DNA of 64,000 bases from Mycobacterium colombiense CECT 3035 (GTDB lineage: Bacteria > Actinomycetota > Actinomycetes > Mycobacteriales > Mycobacteriaceae), in NCBI RefSeq assembly GCF_002105755.1, contig NZ_CP020821.1, positions 1 through 64,000 of the forward strand, given 5' to 3'. The notes under the pieces are model-generated. The model was not told the DNA's origin, ran no database searches, and saw only the letters and a list, made by a program, of their open reading frames with translations. How positions within the stretch are numbered: the stretch's first letter is position 1; the number at the start of each line of letters is the position of its first letter. This document shows, one piece after another, positions 1 through 8,067 of the stretch. The position numbers and the translations under genes were made by a program.

Positions 1-66
1 GGCTCCGTCGACAACGAGAAAGGGGGTCAGACTCGTGTAGCCCTCGGGGATCGGTTCGGGATTCAT
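1..66 (-). CDS. VOC/glyoxalase-like protein, 5' end only
   Basis: Reading the minus strand from the ATG at 66 gives 22 residues, MNPEPIPEGYTSLTPF then LVVDGA, before the window edge. This proline-rich opening leading into a TPFLVVDGA strand is typical of PhnB-like vicinal-oxygen-chelate proteins, which bind metals and act as lyases, dioxygenases or resistance proteins. Only the first beta strand is visible, so substrate and metal ligands cannot be judged. It is divergent from the AraC-type regulator at 94, which may control it. The family call rests on a short stretch. Confidence 0.55.
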   Translation of the reverse strand, partial: MNPEPIPEGYTSLTPFLVVDGA

Positions 67-93
67 GTCGTTCAGCTTGGCTAGATTCGTCGC

Positions 94-924
94 GTGGAAG
101 CTTGTAAAAACGCGCCACCGGCGGGAGCGCCAGAGCCCGGTGTGGTCGGGCGGGCTGCCACCGGCTCGATATTCGATCTCGACCGCACGGCGCCTTCGGC
201 GGCGGCTGCCGAATTCGTCGAGCATTTCTGGTCGGTGCGCTGGGACCTGACCGGGCGGACCCCGCAAGAAAGCTTCGTTATCGCGTTCCCATCGATCAAT
301 CTCACCCATGAGTGGGGCACCGACTCACCCCGCCATGGGTTCACCCTGCCGGCCACCTTGGTGCACGGCGTGGTTCAGCGGATCTTCGCCATCGAGCTGT
401 CGGGACGCGGCGCAGTGGTCGGCGCGCGCTTCCGGCCAGGCGGATTCACCGCCCGATTCGGACGCGATGCAAGCGTGCTGACCGGCCGGGTTGTGTGCGT
501 CGATGACGACTTATTCGACAGCCCAGCACTTTTCGACGATGATATCGATGGCGCGACCGCGCAACTGGACGCCATGATCGGGGCACGCACCGACCCCGAC
601 CCGACCTATGCGTCGCTTACCGCGCTGCTGGCCCGGATCCGTGACGACGACGCCATTCAGCGAGTAGAGCACGTGATGGCGTGCTCGCCGTGGAGCGCGC
701 GAACCACCCAGCGGGTCTTCCGCCACTACGTCGGGGTTCCGGTCAAATGGGTCCTGTGCCGTTACCGCCTGCAGCAAGCGGCGTTGGCAATCGAGACCGA
801 TCGATCCGTCGATTTGGCCGATCTGGCGGCTCGGTTCGGCTGGTATGACCAAGCCCACTTCACCAACGACTTCCGGTCGATGCTCGGCTGCAGCCCCGGT
901 GAGTACGCCCAGCGATACGCCTGA
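94..924 (+). CDS. AraC-family transcriptional regulator
   Basis: A 276-residue protein. The N-terminal two thirds (residues about 25-170) resemble the ligand or oligomerisation domain found in DUF6597-type AraC proteins, with a FRPGGFTARFG segment near 110. The C-terminal 90 residues form the AraC helix-turn-helix pair: STRTTQRVF-like recognition helix (WSARTTQRVFRHYVGV), then LADLAARFGWYDQAHFTNDFR and the closing GCSPGEYAQ. The start is a GTG and only 27 bp separate it from the divergent VOC gene, so the two probably share a control region and the VOC gene is the likely target. The effector is unknown. Confidence 0.8.
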   Translation: MEACKNAPPAGAPEPGVVGRAATGSIFDLDRTAPSAAAAEFVEHFWSVRWDLTGRTPQESFVIAFPSINLTHEWGTDSPRHGFTLPATLVHGVVQRIFAIELSGRGAVVGARFRPGGFTARFGRDASVLTGRVVCVDDDLFDSPALFDDDIDGATAQLDAMIGARTDPDPTYASLTALLARIRDDDAIQRVEHVMACSPWSARTTQRVFRHYVGVPVKWVLCRYRLQQAALAIETDRSVDLADLAARFGWYDQAHFTNDFRSMLGCSPGEYAQRYA

Positions 925-989
925 ACGGCACGCCCAGCCGTTCGAGCCGTTCGCACGCAGTCTGCCCAGGTCAGCGCCTCCCGCGCGGT

Positions 990-1739
990 ATGGTGCTTGA
1001 TGTGGTGAGAATTCCTCGACCTCCTCGGCCCCACCCCAGCGCCAAGCCGGGGGCGAAGGTCGACGCGCGCAGCGAACGCTGGCGCGAGCACCGCAAGAAG
1101 GTGCGCAGCGAAATCGTCGACGCCGCGTTCCGCGCCATCGACCGCCTCGGCCCCGAGCTGTCCGTGCGGGAGATCGCCGAGGAGGCCGGCACCGCCAAAC
1201 CGAAGATCTACCGGCATTTCCACGACAAATCCGACCTGTTCCAGGCGATCGGGGAGCGGCTGCGCGACATGCTGTGGGCGGCCATCTTCGCGTCCATCGA
1301 CCTCAAGACCGACTCCGCCCGCGAAGTGATCCGGCGCAGCGTCGAGGAGTACGTGATCCTGGTCGACAAGCACCCCAACGTGCTGCGGGTGTTCATCCAG
1401 GGCCGCTCGGCTGCCAGCCCCCAGATCCTGGACGAGGGACGTGGCATCACCCTGGCCGTGGCCGACATGTTCGACAACGAGCTGCGCGAGATGGAACTCG
1501 ACCACGCGGCGGTCGAGCTGGCCGGGCACGCGGCCTTCGGCTGCGCCGCGTCGGCCACCGAGTGGTGGCTGGGCCCCGAACCGGAAAGCCCGCGCCTGAT
1601 GTCGCGCGAGCAGTTCGTCGCCCACCTGACGACCATCATGATGGGGGTGATCGTGGGCACCGCCGAGGCGCTGGGCATCACGATGGACCCTGACCTGCCG
1701 ATTCACGACATGGTGACCGTCAAGCCGGCCGCCGGCTGA
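990..1739 (+). CDS. TetR-family regulator (Rv3050c-like)
   Basis: About 249 residues. The N-terminal helix-turn-helix lies near residues 40-85 (TVRE-type helix as LSVREIAEEAGTAKPKIYRHF). The remainder is a helical ligand-binding domain with an RSVEEYV helix and a conserved ASATEWWLG segment. Sequence and position match M. tuberculosis Rv3050c. The true start may be the GTG at 1002 or 1005 rather than the ATG at 990, because the tuberculosis protein as I recall it begins VVRIPRPPRP. It lies just upstream of a flavin monooxygenase gene, and a perfect inverted repeat in the gap is a likely binding site, so it probably controls that monooxygenase. Confidence 0.85.
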   Translation: MVLDVVRIPRPPRPHPSAKPGAKVDARSERWREHRKKVRSEIVDAAFRAIDRLGPELSVREIAEEAGTAKPKIYRHFHDKSDLFQAIGERLRDMLWAAIFASIDLKTDSAREVIRRSVEEYVILVDKHPNVLRVFIQGRSAASPQILDEGRGITLAVADMFDNELREMELDHAAVELAGHAAFGCAASATEWWLGPEPESPRLMSREQFVAHLTTIMMGVIVGTAEALGITMDPDLPIHDMVTVKPAAG

Positions 1740-1793
1740 GCGATGCCGCGGCGTTGACAATCGCGGCGGCCATCGATAACACTCGTCCAAACC

Positions 1794-1815
1794 GATACCC
1801 TGGGTACTGGGTATC
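1794..1815. promoter_or_regulatory. Perfect inverted repeat, candidate TetR operator
   Basis: GATACCC at 1794-1800 and its exact complement GGGTATC at 1809-1815 flank an 8-nt spacer. It lies 78 bp upstream of the monooxygenase start and 54 bp after the TetR stop. Arm length and spacing suit a TetR dimer, so I infer that the adjacent regulator binds here. Confidence 0.55.
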
Positions 1816-1892
1816 CGCGTCAGCCGGGGCAGCAGCCAAGACGCCCGCTGACGCCGACCCGAGACAGGCCTGGATAGAAGGACCGATCGACC

Positions 1893-3431
1893 GTGACCGA
1901 TGTCGTGACACAAACCGAGACACTCCCGGGGGCCAGCGCCCACAAGCCGGTGCACACGCGCGCCGTCATCATCGGGACCGGGTTCTCCGGCCTGGGCATG
2001 GCGATCGCGCTGCAGAAGCAGGGCGTCGGCTTCGTCATCCTGGAAAAGGCCGCCGACATCGGCGGCACCTGGCGTGACAACAGCTACCCCGGGTGCGCCT
2101 GCGACATCCCGTCGCACCTGTACTCGTTCTCGTTCGAGCCCAAGCCCGACTGGAAGAACCCGTTCTCCTATCAGCCCGAGATCTGGGACTACCTGCAGGG
2201 GGTCACCGACAAGTACGGGCTGCGCCGCTACATCGAGTTCAACTCGCTGGTGGACCGCGCGCACTGGGACGACGACGAGAACCGCTGGCACGTGTTCACC
2301 GCCGACGGGCGCGAGTACGTGGCGCAGTTCCTCATCTCGGGTGCCGGCGCGCTGCACATCCCGTCCATGCCCGACATCGAGGGACGCGACGAATTCCGCG
2401 GCGCCGCTTTCCATTCCGCGGAGTGGGACCACAGCGTCGACCTGACCGGCAAGCGGGTGGCGGTGATCGGGACCGGCGCCAGCGCGATCCAGATCGTGCC
2501 GGAGATCGTCGGACAGGTCGCCGAACTTCAGCTCTACCAACGCACTCCGCCGTGGGTGGTGCCACGCTCCAACCCCGAGATCCCGCAGGCGGTGCGCCGG
2601 GCCATGGAGAACGTGCCCGGCTTGCGGGCCCTGGTGCGCCTGGTCATCTATTGGGGGCAGGAGGCGCTGGCCATCGGCATGACCAAGCGGCCCAACCTGC
2701 TCAAGTTCATCGAGGCCTACTGCAAGTACAACATTCGCCGATCGGTCAAGGACAAGGAACTGCGGCGCAAGCTGACCCCGAACTATCGCATCGGCTGCAA
2801 GCGAATCCTGAACTCCACCACCTATTATCCCGCGGTCGCCGACCCGAAGACCGAACTCGTCACCGACCACATCTCGCGGATCACCGCCGACGGCATCGTC
2901 ACCGCCGACGGCACCCATCGGCAGGCCGACGTGATCGTCTACGCCACCGGCTTTCACGTCACCGATTCCTACACCTACGTCCAGATCAAGGGGCTGCACG
3001 GCGAGGACCTGGTGGACCGGTGGAACCGCGAGGGCATCGGCGCGCACCGCGGGATCACCATCGCCGACGTGCCCAACCTGTTCTTCCTGCTGGGGCCCAA
3101 CACCGGCCTGGGGCACAACTCCGTGGTGTTCATGATCGAATCCCAAATCCGTTATGTCGCAGACGCGATCGCCACCTGCGACAAGCTGGGCGCACAGGCG
3201 CTGGCGCCGACGCGCGCCGCCCAGGACAAGTTCAACGACGAGCTGCAGCGCAGGCTGGGCCCGTCGGTGTGGAACAGCGGCGGCTGCAGCAGCTGGTATC
3301 TCGACGAGCACGGCAAGAACACCGTGCTCTGGGGCGGCTACACCTGGGAGTACTGGCGGGCGACCCGTTCGGTCAAGCCCGAGGAGTACCAGTTCTACGG
3401 CGTGACCATGGGCAAGCACGCCGCCGTCTAG
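1893..3431 (+). CDS. Flavin-containing Baeyer-Villiger-type monooxygenase (Rv3049c-like)
   Basis: 512 residues starting at a GTG preceded by GAAGGA about 11 nt upstream. The first Rossmann motif GTGFSG (about 28-33) binds FAD. GGTWRDNSYPG follows near 57-67, the Baeyer-Villiger fingerprint FRGAAFHSAEWD is at about 168-179, and a second dinucleotide motif GTGASA at about 193-198 binds NADPH. Such enzymes insert oxygen into ketones to form esters or oxidise sulfides, in the cytosol. The natural substrate is not known. It ends convergently with the SDR gene, their stop codons overlapping in CTAG at 3428-3431. Likely controlled by the upstream TetR. Confidence 0.88.
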   Translation: MTDVVTQTETLPGASAHKPVHTRAVIIGTGFSGLGMAIALQKQGVGFVILEKAADIGGTWRDNSYPGCACDIPSHLYSFSFEPKPDWKNPFSYQPEIWDYLQGVTDKYGLRRYIEFNSLVDRAHWDDDENRWHVFTADGREYVAQFLISGAGALHIPSMPDIEGRDEFRGAAFHSAEWDHSVDLTGKRVAVIGTGASAIQIVPEIVGQVAELQLYQRTPPWVVPRSNPEIPQAVRRAMENVPGLRALVRLVIYWGQEALAIGMTKRPNLLKFIEAYCKYNIRRSVKDKELRRKLTPNYRIGCKRILNSTTYYPAVADPKTELVTDHISRITADGIVTADGTHRQADVIVYATGFHVTDSYTYVQIKGLHGEDLVDRWNREGIGAHRGITIADVPNLFFLLGPNTGLGHNSVVFMIESQIRYVADAIATCDKLGAQALAPTRAAQDKFNDELQRRLGPSVWNSGGCSSWYLDEHGKNTVLWGGYTWEYWRATRSVKPEEYQFYGVTMGKHAAV

Positions 3432-4348
3432 CTGCCCGCCGAAGCCGTTGCGGTGCTGCGGGTTTCGGTCGGCTGCGACTTTTTGGCGAAGGACCGCAGA
3501 TTCTGGCGCATGATGCGGTCCAGGATCCGGTCGGACACCAAGCGGCTGATCCGCACCAGGATCGCGGCGTCGCGCCCGATGGTGTAGCGCGGGCGGGGGC
3601 GCGACGCGGTCGCCGCCCTGGCGATCACTCTCGCGGCGTGTTCGGCCGAAACGCCGTCCTCGCCGAACGACCGCGCTTGCGCCGTGACGGCCGCGATGAG
3701 ATCGCCGTAGCGGGCGAGTTGGGCATCGGTCAGGCTCGCCATCAGGGCCTCGGCGGTGGCGATTCCGCGTTCGGCCATGTCGGTTTTGACCGCGCCGGGC
3801 TCGACGACGACCACCTTGATGCCGACCTCGGCGACCTCACGCCGCAGCGCGTCGCTGGCGGCCTCCAGCGCGAATTTCGAACCGGCATATGCGCCATACG
3901 TCGGCAGCACCACCTTGCCGCCGACCGAGCTGATATTGACGACGGTTCCCGCGCTGAGCAGCAGGGCCGGCAACAGCGCCTGGGTCATCGCGATGTGGCC
4001 GAACAGGTTTACCTCGAATTGCCTGCGCCACTGGTCTATCGGCAGCGTTTCGACCGGAGAATTGACCGCGATCCCGGCGTTGTTGACCAGCGCGCGCAGG
4101 GGGCGGCGCTGCGGATCGCGCGCGACACGGTCGGCGATCGCGGCCACGTCCGACGGCATCGTGATGTCCAGGATGTACGGCTCGATGCCGTCTGCGCGCA
4201 GCGCGTCGGCGTCCACCTCGCGACGCACACCGGCCAGCACGTGAAAACCCTTGCGGGCCAGCTCTCGAGCGCTGGCGGCGCCGATGCCGGTCGAGGCGCC
4301 GGTCACGACGATCAGCTCACTGCGGGCGGTGCGATTCGACGACATCAT
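3428..4348 (-). CDS. Short-chain dehydrogenase/reductase
   Basis: About 306 residues with the classical SDR layout: TGASTGIG cofactor loop near 16-23, NNAG near 89-92, catalytic Ser near 140 and the YAGSK (YxxxK) pair near 154-158. A basic C-terminal tail of about 50 residues follows the Rossmann domain. It would oxidise an alcohol or reduce a carbonyl with NAD(P)(H); the substrate cannot be told. Two ATG codons lie in tandem at the start (4348 and 4345). It is divergent from a TetR gene, and two TGAC-N3-GTCA palindromes lie between them, so it is probably repressed by that regulator. Confidence 0.85.
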   Translation of the reverse strand: MMSSNRTARSELIVVTGASTGIGAASARELARKGFHVLAGVRREVDADALRADGIEPYILDITMPSDVAAIADRVARDPQRRPLRALVNNAGIAVNSPVETLPIDQWRRQFEVNLFGHIAMTQALLPALLLSAGTVVNISSVGGKVVLPTYGAYAGSKFALEAASDALRREVAEVGIKVVVVEPGAVKTDMAERGIATAEALMASLTDAQLARYGDLIAAVTAQARSFGEDGVSAEHAARVIARAATASRPRPRYTIGRDAAILVRISRLVSDRILDRIMRQNLRSFAKKSQPTETRSTATASAGS

Positions 4349-4380
4349 GGCGGTCTCCGATCGAGTGGATGACTTTGAGT

Positions 4381-4391
4381 TGACGCTGTCA
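4381..4391. promoter_or_regulatory. TGAC-N3-GTCA palindrome, site 1
   Basis: TGACGCTGTCA lies 33 bp upstream of the SDR start. It shares the TGAC-N3-GTCA core with the stronger palindrome centred 31 bp away (about three helical turns), which suggests two TetR dimers on one DNA face. Confidence 0.5.
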
Positions 4392-4404
4392 TCTCAAACT
4401 AGCA

Positions 4405-4429
4405 GTTGAGTTGACATTGTCAACCCAAC
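4405..4429. promoter_or_regulatory. 25-bp near-perfect palindrome, site 2 (TetR operator)
   Basis: The core TTGACATTGTCAA (4411-4423) is perfectly symmetric about T4417. The symmetry extends outward as GTTGAG on the left and CCCAAC on the right, with mismatch at one position. It sits between the divergent SDR and TetR genes, 20 bp before the TetR GTG. Its position supports autoregulation by that TetR protein. Confidence 0.65.
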
Positions 4430-4449
4430 GACCGGCTTATGCTCTGCGG

Positions 4450-5025
4450 GTGACGACACGATCCGAGAGCGCGGCGGCCACGCGTCGTTCGTTGGTCGAG
4501 GCGGCCGGTGTGCTGCTCGACCTGGGCGGCGTCGAGGCGGTGACGCTGCGTGAGGTGGGTGCCCGCAGCGGCGTGTCGCGCTCGGCGGCGTATCGCCACT
4601 TCGCCGACAAGGAATCCCTGCTTGCCGAGCTGGCCACCAACGCGTTGCGCGAATTAGGGGACGCACTCGAGGCATTGGTCGCAAGCGGCGACTCGCCGGA
4701 GGAATGTTTGCGATCGGCGCTGCTGTCGCTGATCGCCATCGGCCGCACCCGGCCCCATCTGTACCGCCTGATGTTCACGCCGCCGGCGGGCGACCCGACC
4801 GCGGCGATGCGGGCGGCGGCCGAACGCACGCAGGCGCTGTTTCTTCAGATGGTGGGTCGCGTCACCGGTCCGCGGCACGCCCCACGCTATGGGGCGCTCA
4901 TTTTGACCAGCGCGCACGGCATCACGGGGCTGGACCTGAGTGGCCACATGGATCTGGACAAGTGGCACACCAGCGCGGAGGAACTCGTCGACACCCTCAT
5001 TTCGGTGTTGCCAAAAGCCGGATGA
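4450..5025 (+). CDS. TetR-family regulator beside the SDR gene
   Basis: 191 residues from the GTG at 4450 (VTTRSESAAATRRSLVEAAG). I prefer this start because any earlier in-frame start falls inside the palindromic operator. The HTH spans residues about 25-60 (LREVGARSGVSRSAAYRHFADKE) and the rest is a TetR ligand domain ending in a GHMDLDKWHTSAEELVD segment. It is divergent from the SDR, with two shared-core palindromes between them, so autorepression and repression of the SDR are likely. Its 3' end overlaps the end of the convergent TetR gene by 29 bp. Confidence 0.82.
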   Translation: MTTRSESAAATRRSLVEAAGVLLDLGGVEAVTLREVGARSGVSRSAAYRHFADKESLLAELATNALRELGDALEALVASGDSPEECLRSALLSLIAIGRTRPHLYRLMFTPPAGDPTAAMRAAAERTQALFLQMVGRVTGPRHAPRYGALILTSAHGITGLDLSGHMDLDKWHTSAEELVDTLISVLPKAG

Positions 5026-5551
5026 AAGCCTGCGCGGCCGCGTCGACACCCGTCTCGTCATCGGTCGCGACGAGATCCAGCAGCAGGCCACGGGTGACCG
5101 CGAGTCCGAGCCGGGCGAGCGCGGGGTCCACCGGACCCTCGGCGGCATTGTCCAGGGCCTCGACCTCGGCGAGCCAGCCCTCGACGGCGCCGGGAATCAT
5201 TCGGGCAAAAGGCTTTTCGCCCGCGGCGGCGCGGGCGTAGCACTCGAAGAACAGGCGCTCGGATTCGCGCAACTCGGGTCGGCGAAGATCAGCCCACATC
5301 GCCGCGAAGCCCTCGGCCGGGTCGGCCGGCAATCCGGGCAGCAGACCCATCTGGCGCCGCTCGACCTCCTCGACGATCGCGACGAGCAGATCTTCACGAG
5401 AACCGAAGTGGTGCAACAACATCCGGTGGCTGGTGCCGACCGCGGCGGCCACCTCGCGCAGCGACCGGTCGCCGATGCCGCCGGTGGCGAACTCGGCTAC
5501 CAGCGCATCCAGGAGCCTCCGGCGCCGCTCGGTGTCAGGAGTGCGCGCCAT
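4997..5551 (-). CDS. TetR-family regulator, operon with SRPBCC protein
   Basis: 184 residues. HTH at about 9-55 (SLREVAAAVGTSHRMLLHHFGSREDLL), followed by a helical ligand domain with a RLFFECYARAAAGEKPFARMIPG stretch seen in a common mycobacterial TetR subgroup. It is the second gene of a minus-strand pair: its start overlaps the end of the SRPBCC gene by 17 bp. The palindrome at the SRPBCC start codon (5981-5996) is the obvious autoregulatory site. The ligand is unknown and may be the small hydrophobic compound bound by the SRPBCC protein. Confidence 0.82.
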   Translation of the reverse strand: MARTPDTERRRRLLDALVAEFATGGIGDRSLREVAAAVGTSHRMLLHHFGSREDLLVAIVEEVERRQMGLLPGLPADPAEGFAAMWADLRRPELRESERLFFECYARAAAGEKPFARMIPGAVEGWLAEVEALDNAAEGPVDPALARLGLAVTRGLLLDLVATDDETGVDAAAQAFIRLLATPK

Positions 5552-5981
5552 CGGCGCCGCTGAGCTGCTCGGATCGAGCCTTGAGGCCCTGGGCCTCGAG
5601 TTGCAGGAAACGCCTGGTCTTCTTGGCCATCAGCCGACCGACGAGGGCGCCCAGTGCGCCGCGCTGGTCGAGTTGCTGGCGCACCAGCGTGCGGCCGCCG
5701 GGCCGGGCGATGACCTGGTGCCGGGCGGTCACCCGCACCCCGGGGGAGCTCTGCACCCACGTCCATGACCTGCCGGGGTCGATCTCGGTGACCTTCCAGA
5801 CCAGCTTCGACATGCCGGGCTGCTTGATCGCGAACCGCCTGCCGGCGGCGAGGCCCGAACCATCAAGGCCGACAAGGGAAGTCACCGACGCGGTCCACTC
5901 GGGCCAGTGCTCGACATCGGTGAAGACCTCCCAGACGAGTTGCGGTGGTGCGTCGATCTCGACGCCGTCCTCGGTAATCAT
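5535..5981 (-). CDS. SRPBCC (START-like) polyketide cyclase/lipid-binding family protein
   Basis: 148 residues from the ATG at 5981 (MITEDGVEIDAPPQLVWEVF). The opening EIDAPPQLVWEVFTDVEHWPEW is the hallmark first strand and helix of the SRPBCC fold, whose deep cavity binds hydrophobic ligands. Catalytic residues are not evident. A basic C-terminal helix (MAKKTRRFLQLEAQGLKAR) closes the pocket. The frame stays open further upstream, but that part shows no SRPBCC homology and runs into the nrdF2 region. It is transcribed with the downstream TetR gene and its start codon lies in a perfect inverted repeat. Confidence 0.78.
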   Translation of the reverse strand: MITEDGVEIDAPPQLVWEVFTDVEHWPEWTASVTSLVGLDGSGLAAGRRFAIKQPGMSKLVWKVTEIDPGRSWTWVQSSPGVRVTARHQVIARPGGRTLVRQQLDQRGALGALVGRLMAKKTRRFLQLEAQGLKARSEQLSGADGAHS

Positions 5982-5996
5982 GTACCAGATGGTACA
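5981..5996. promoter_or_regulatory. TGTACC-N4-GGTACA operator over the SRPBCC start
   Basis: TGTACC (5981-5986) and GGTACA (5991-5996) form a perfect inverted repeat around AGAT. It touches the first base of the SRPBCC start codon, so a bound TetR dimer would block a leaderless or very short-leader transcript. GTACC/GGTAC half sites are common for this family. Confidence 0.65.
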
Positions 5997-6007
5997 TCCA
6001 CGACGCG

Positions 6008-6027
6008 CAATACTGGAGGTTGTATTG
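6008..6027. promoter_or_regulatory. CAATAC-N8-GTATTG inverted repeat
   Basis: Perfect 6-bp arms CAATAC (6008-6013) and GTATTG (6022-6027) lie in the divergent region between the SRPBCC operon and nrdF2. It could be a promoter element or a second operator. The regulator is unknown. Confidence 0.35.
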
Positions 6028-6063
6028 AATTCGGTCGCATCCCGGCGCGGTGCACGACACGTA

Positions 6064-6081
6064 AACACAAGTTCTTGTGTT
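6064..6081. promoter_or_regulatory. Putative NrdR box upstream of nrdF2
   Basis: AACACAAG-TT-CTTGTGTT is a perfect 18-bp inverted repeat. The inner 16 bases agree with the published NrdR-box pattern (acaCwAtATaTwGtgt) at about 13 of 16 positions. It ends 81 bp before the nrdF2 start, where the repressor of ribonucleotide reductase genes would be expected. NrdR boxes usually come in pairs; I do not see a clear second copy at the usual 31-32 bp spacing. Confidence 0.6.
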
Positions 6082-6150
6082 CCGCTGCGTTGTCGCACCC
6101 CAGGGGTAGTGTCTGGAGCCTGAGATCCCTCAGGCGGAAACGGTGTGTGA

Positions 6151-7137
<987 letters not shown>

Positions 7138-7185
7138 GAGCGGATTCAGCCAAACCGCTGTAGCACAGGACTGTTCGCTTCGATA

Positions 7186-7479
7186 TCAGCGGCCGGGTGC
7201 GGGCGGCGGCATGTTCGGCGCCGGCGGCATGCTCGGCTTGTTTTCCATCGGCATCTTCATGCCTTTCATCATCGACGCGCAGCAATCCATCGACTGGGTT
7301 GCCGGTGGGTCGGCCTTCATCATGTAGCTGTAGCCGCTCGGCTGCCAGAAGACGAGGTAGATGCCGGCGACGATGATGAAGATGCCGACCGCGATGCCGG
7401 TGATGGCGAGGGCTGGATTGAGCCAGCGAGTCCACGCCGGGGCGGCCGGAGTAGTCGTCGTGGAAGCCGTATCGGTCAT
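7186..7479 (-). CDS. Small membrane protein with Met/Cys-rich tail
   Basis: 97 residues from the ATG at 7479, preceded by the strong Shine-Dalgarno AAAGGTGAG. One membrane helix at about 18-44 (ALAITGIAVGIFIIVAGIYLVF). The exported or cytosolic tail is rich in methionine, proline and cysteine: MDCCASMMKGMKMPMENKPSMPP and a PPAPNMPPPAPG end. Met-rich and CC motifs often bind copper(I), so a role in metal handling is possible but not shown. I cannot place it in a named family. It stands alone, convergent with nrdF2 and divergent from the DUF3349 gene. Confidence 0.7.
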   Translation of the reverse strand: MTDTASTTTTPAAPAWTRWLNPALAITGIAVGIFIIVAGIYLVFWQPSGYSYMMKADPPATQSMDCCASMMKGMKMPMENKPSMPPAPNMPPPAPGR

Positions 7480-7629
7480 CACTGCTCACCTTTCATGCGG
7501 GGTGACTCGTATTATCCGCCCGGCGGCAAGGGCCGGCATTTCTGAGCGGTTCGTGAACGACGCATGAATTGTCGGTATGGCGTGACCGCCCGCTGGCGCC
7601 GGTGATGCGGCTGCCCTGACACTGTTTGG

Positions 7630-8055
7630 GTGACGAATACCGCCGCCTCTGCCACCACCAACTTCTGCCGCTCAGTGCTGCGCTGGCTGCGCGCCGGCTA
7701 CCCCGAGGGCGTGCCCGGGCCCGACCGCGTGCCGCTGCTGGCGCTGCTGCGCAGCACGCCGCTGACCGAAGAGCAGATCGCCGAGGTGGTGCGCACCATC
7801 ACCGCGGACGGATCCCCGGCGATCGCCGACGGCGTGATCGACCGCGACGAGATCGCCCATTTCATCTCCGACATGACGCACTACGACGCCGGGCCGGAGA
7901 ACGTCATCCGGGTGGCCGCCACGCTGGCCGCCGTGGGGTGGCCGCTGGCCGGCATCGACGTCAGCGAGGTCATCCCTGGCGACGAGTGGGGCGAGGCCGC
8001 CGAGATCGCCGCGCGCACCTCCGTATCCGAACGCGCTCCGGGTGCGGCGCTGTAA
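7630..8055 (+). CDS. DUF3349 family protein (Rv3046c-like)
   Basis: 141 residues from a GTG start. The body RWLRAGYPEGVPGPDRVPLLALL and LTEEQIAEVVRTI is the DUF3349 helical domain found in several mycobacterial paralogues, and its position between nrdF2 and adhC matches Rv3046c. Family structures are small helical bundles with no known catalytic site. The tail (DEWGEAAEIAARTSVSERAPGAAL) is probably disordered. Function unknown; no signal peptide or membrane segment is visible. Confidence 0.8.
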   Translation: MTNTAASATTNFCRSVLRWLRAGYPEGVPGPDRVPLLALLRSTPLTEEQIAEVVRTITADGSPAIADGVIDRDEIAHFISDMTHYDAGPENVIRVAATLAAVGWPLAGIDVSEVIPGDEWGEAAEIAARTSVSERAPGAAL

Positions 8056-8067
8056 CGCGTTGGCGCC

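Noticed and set aside
762..3419. Long minus-strand open frame (885 codons) opposite the TetR and monooxygenase genes
   Set aside because: Composition is Gly/Arg/Val/His-rich low-complexity with no domain pattern; it is a third-position GC shadow of the plus-strand genes.
2093..4372. Plus-strand frame of 759 codons across the monooxygenase and SDR
   Set aside because: No recognisable motifs, highly Arg/Ala/Gly-rich, and it spans two well-supported genes on opposite strands.
4411..4449. Earlier TTG start for the TetR gene
   Set aside because: It would place coding sequence inside the 25-bp palindromic operator; homology begins after the GTG at 4450.
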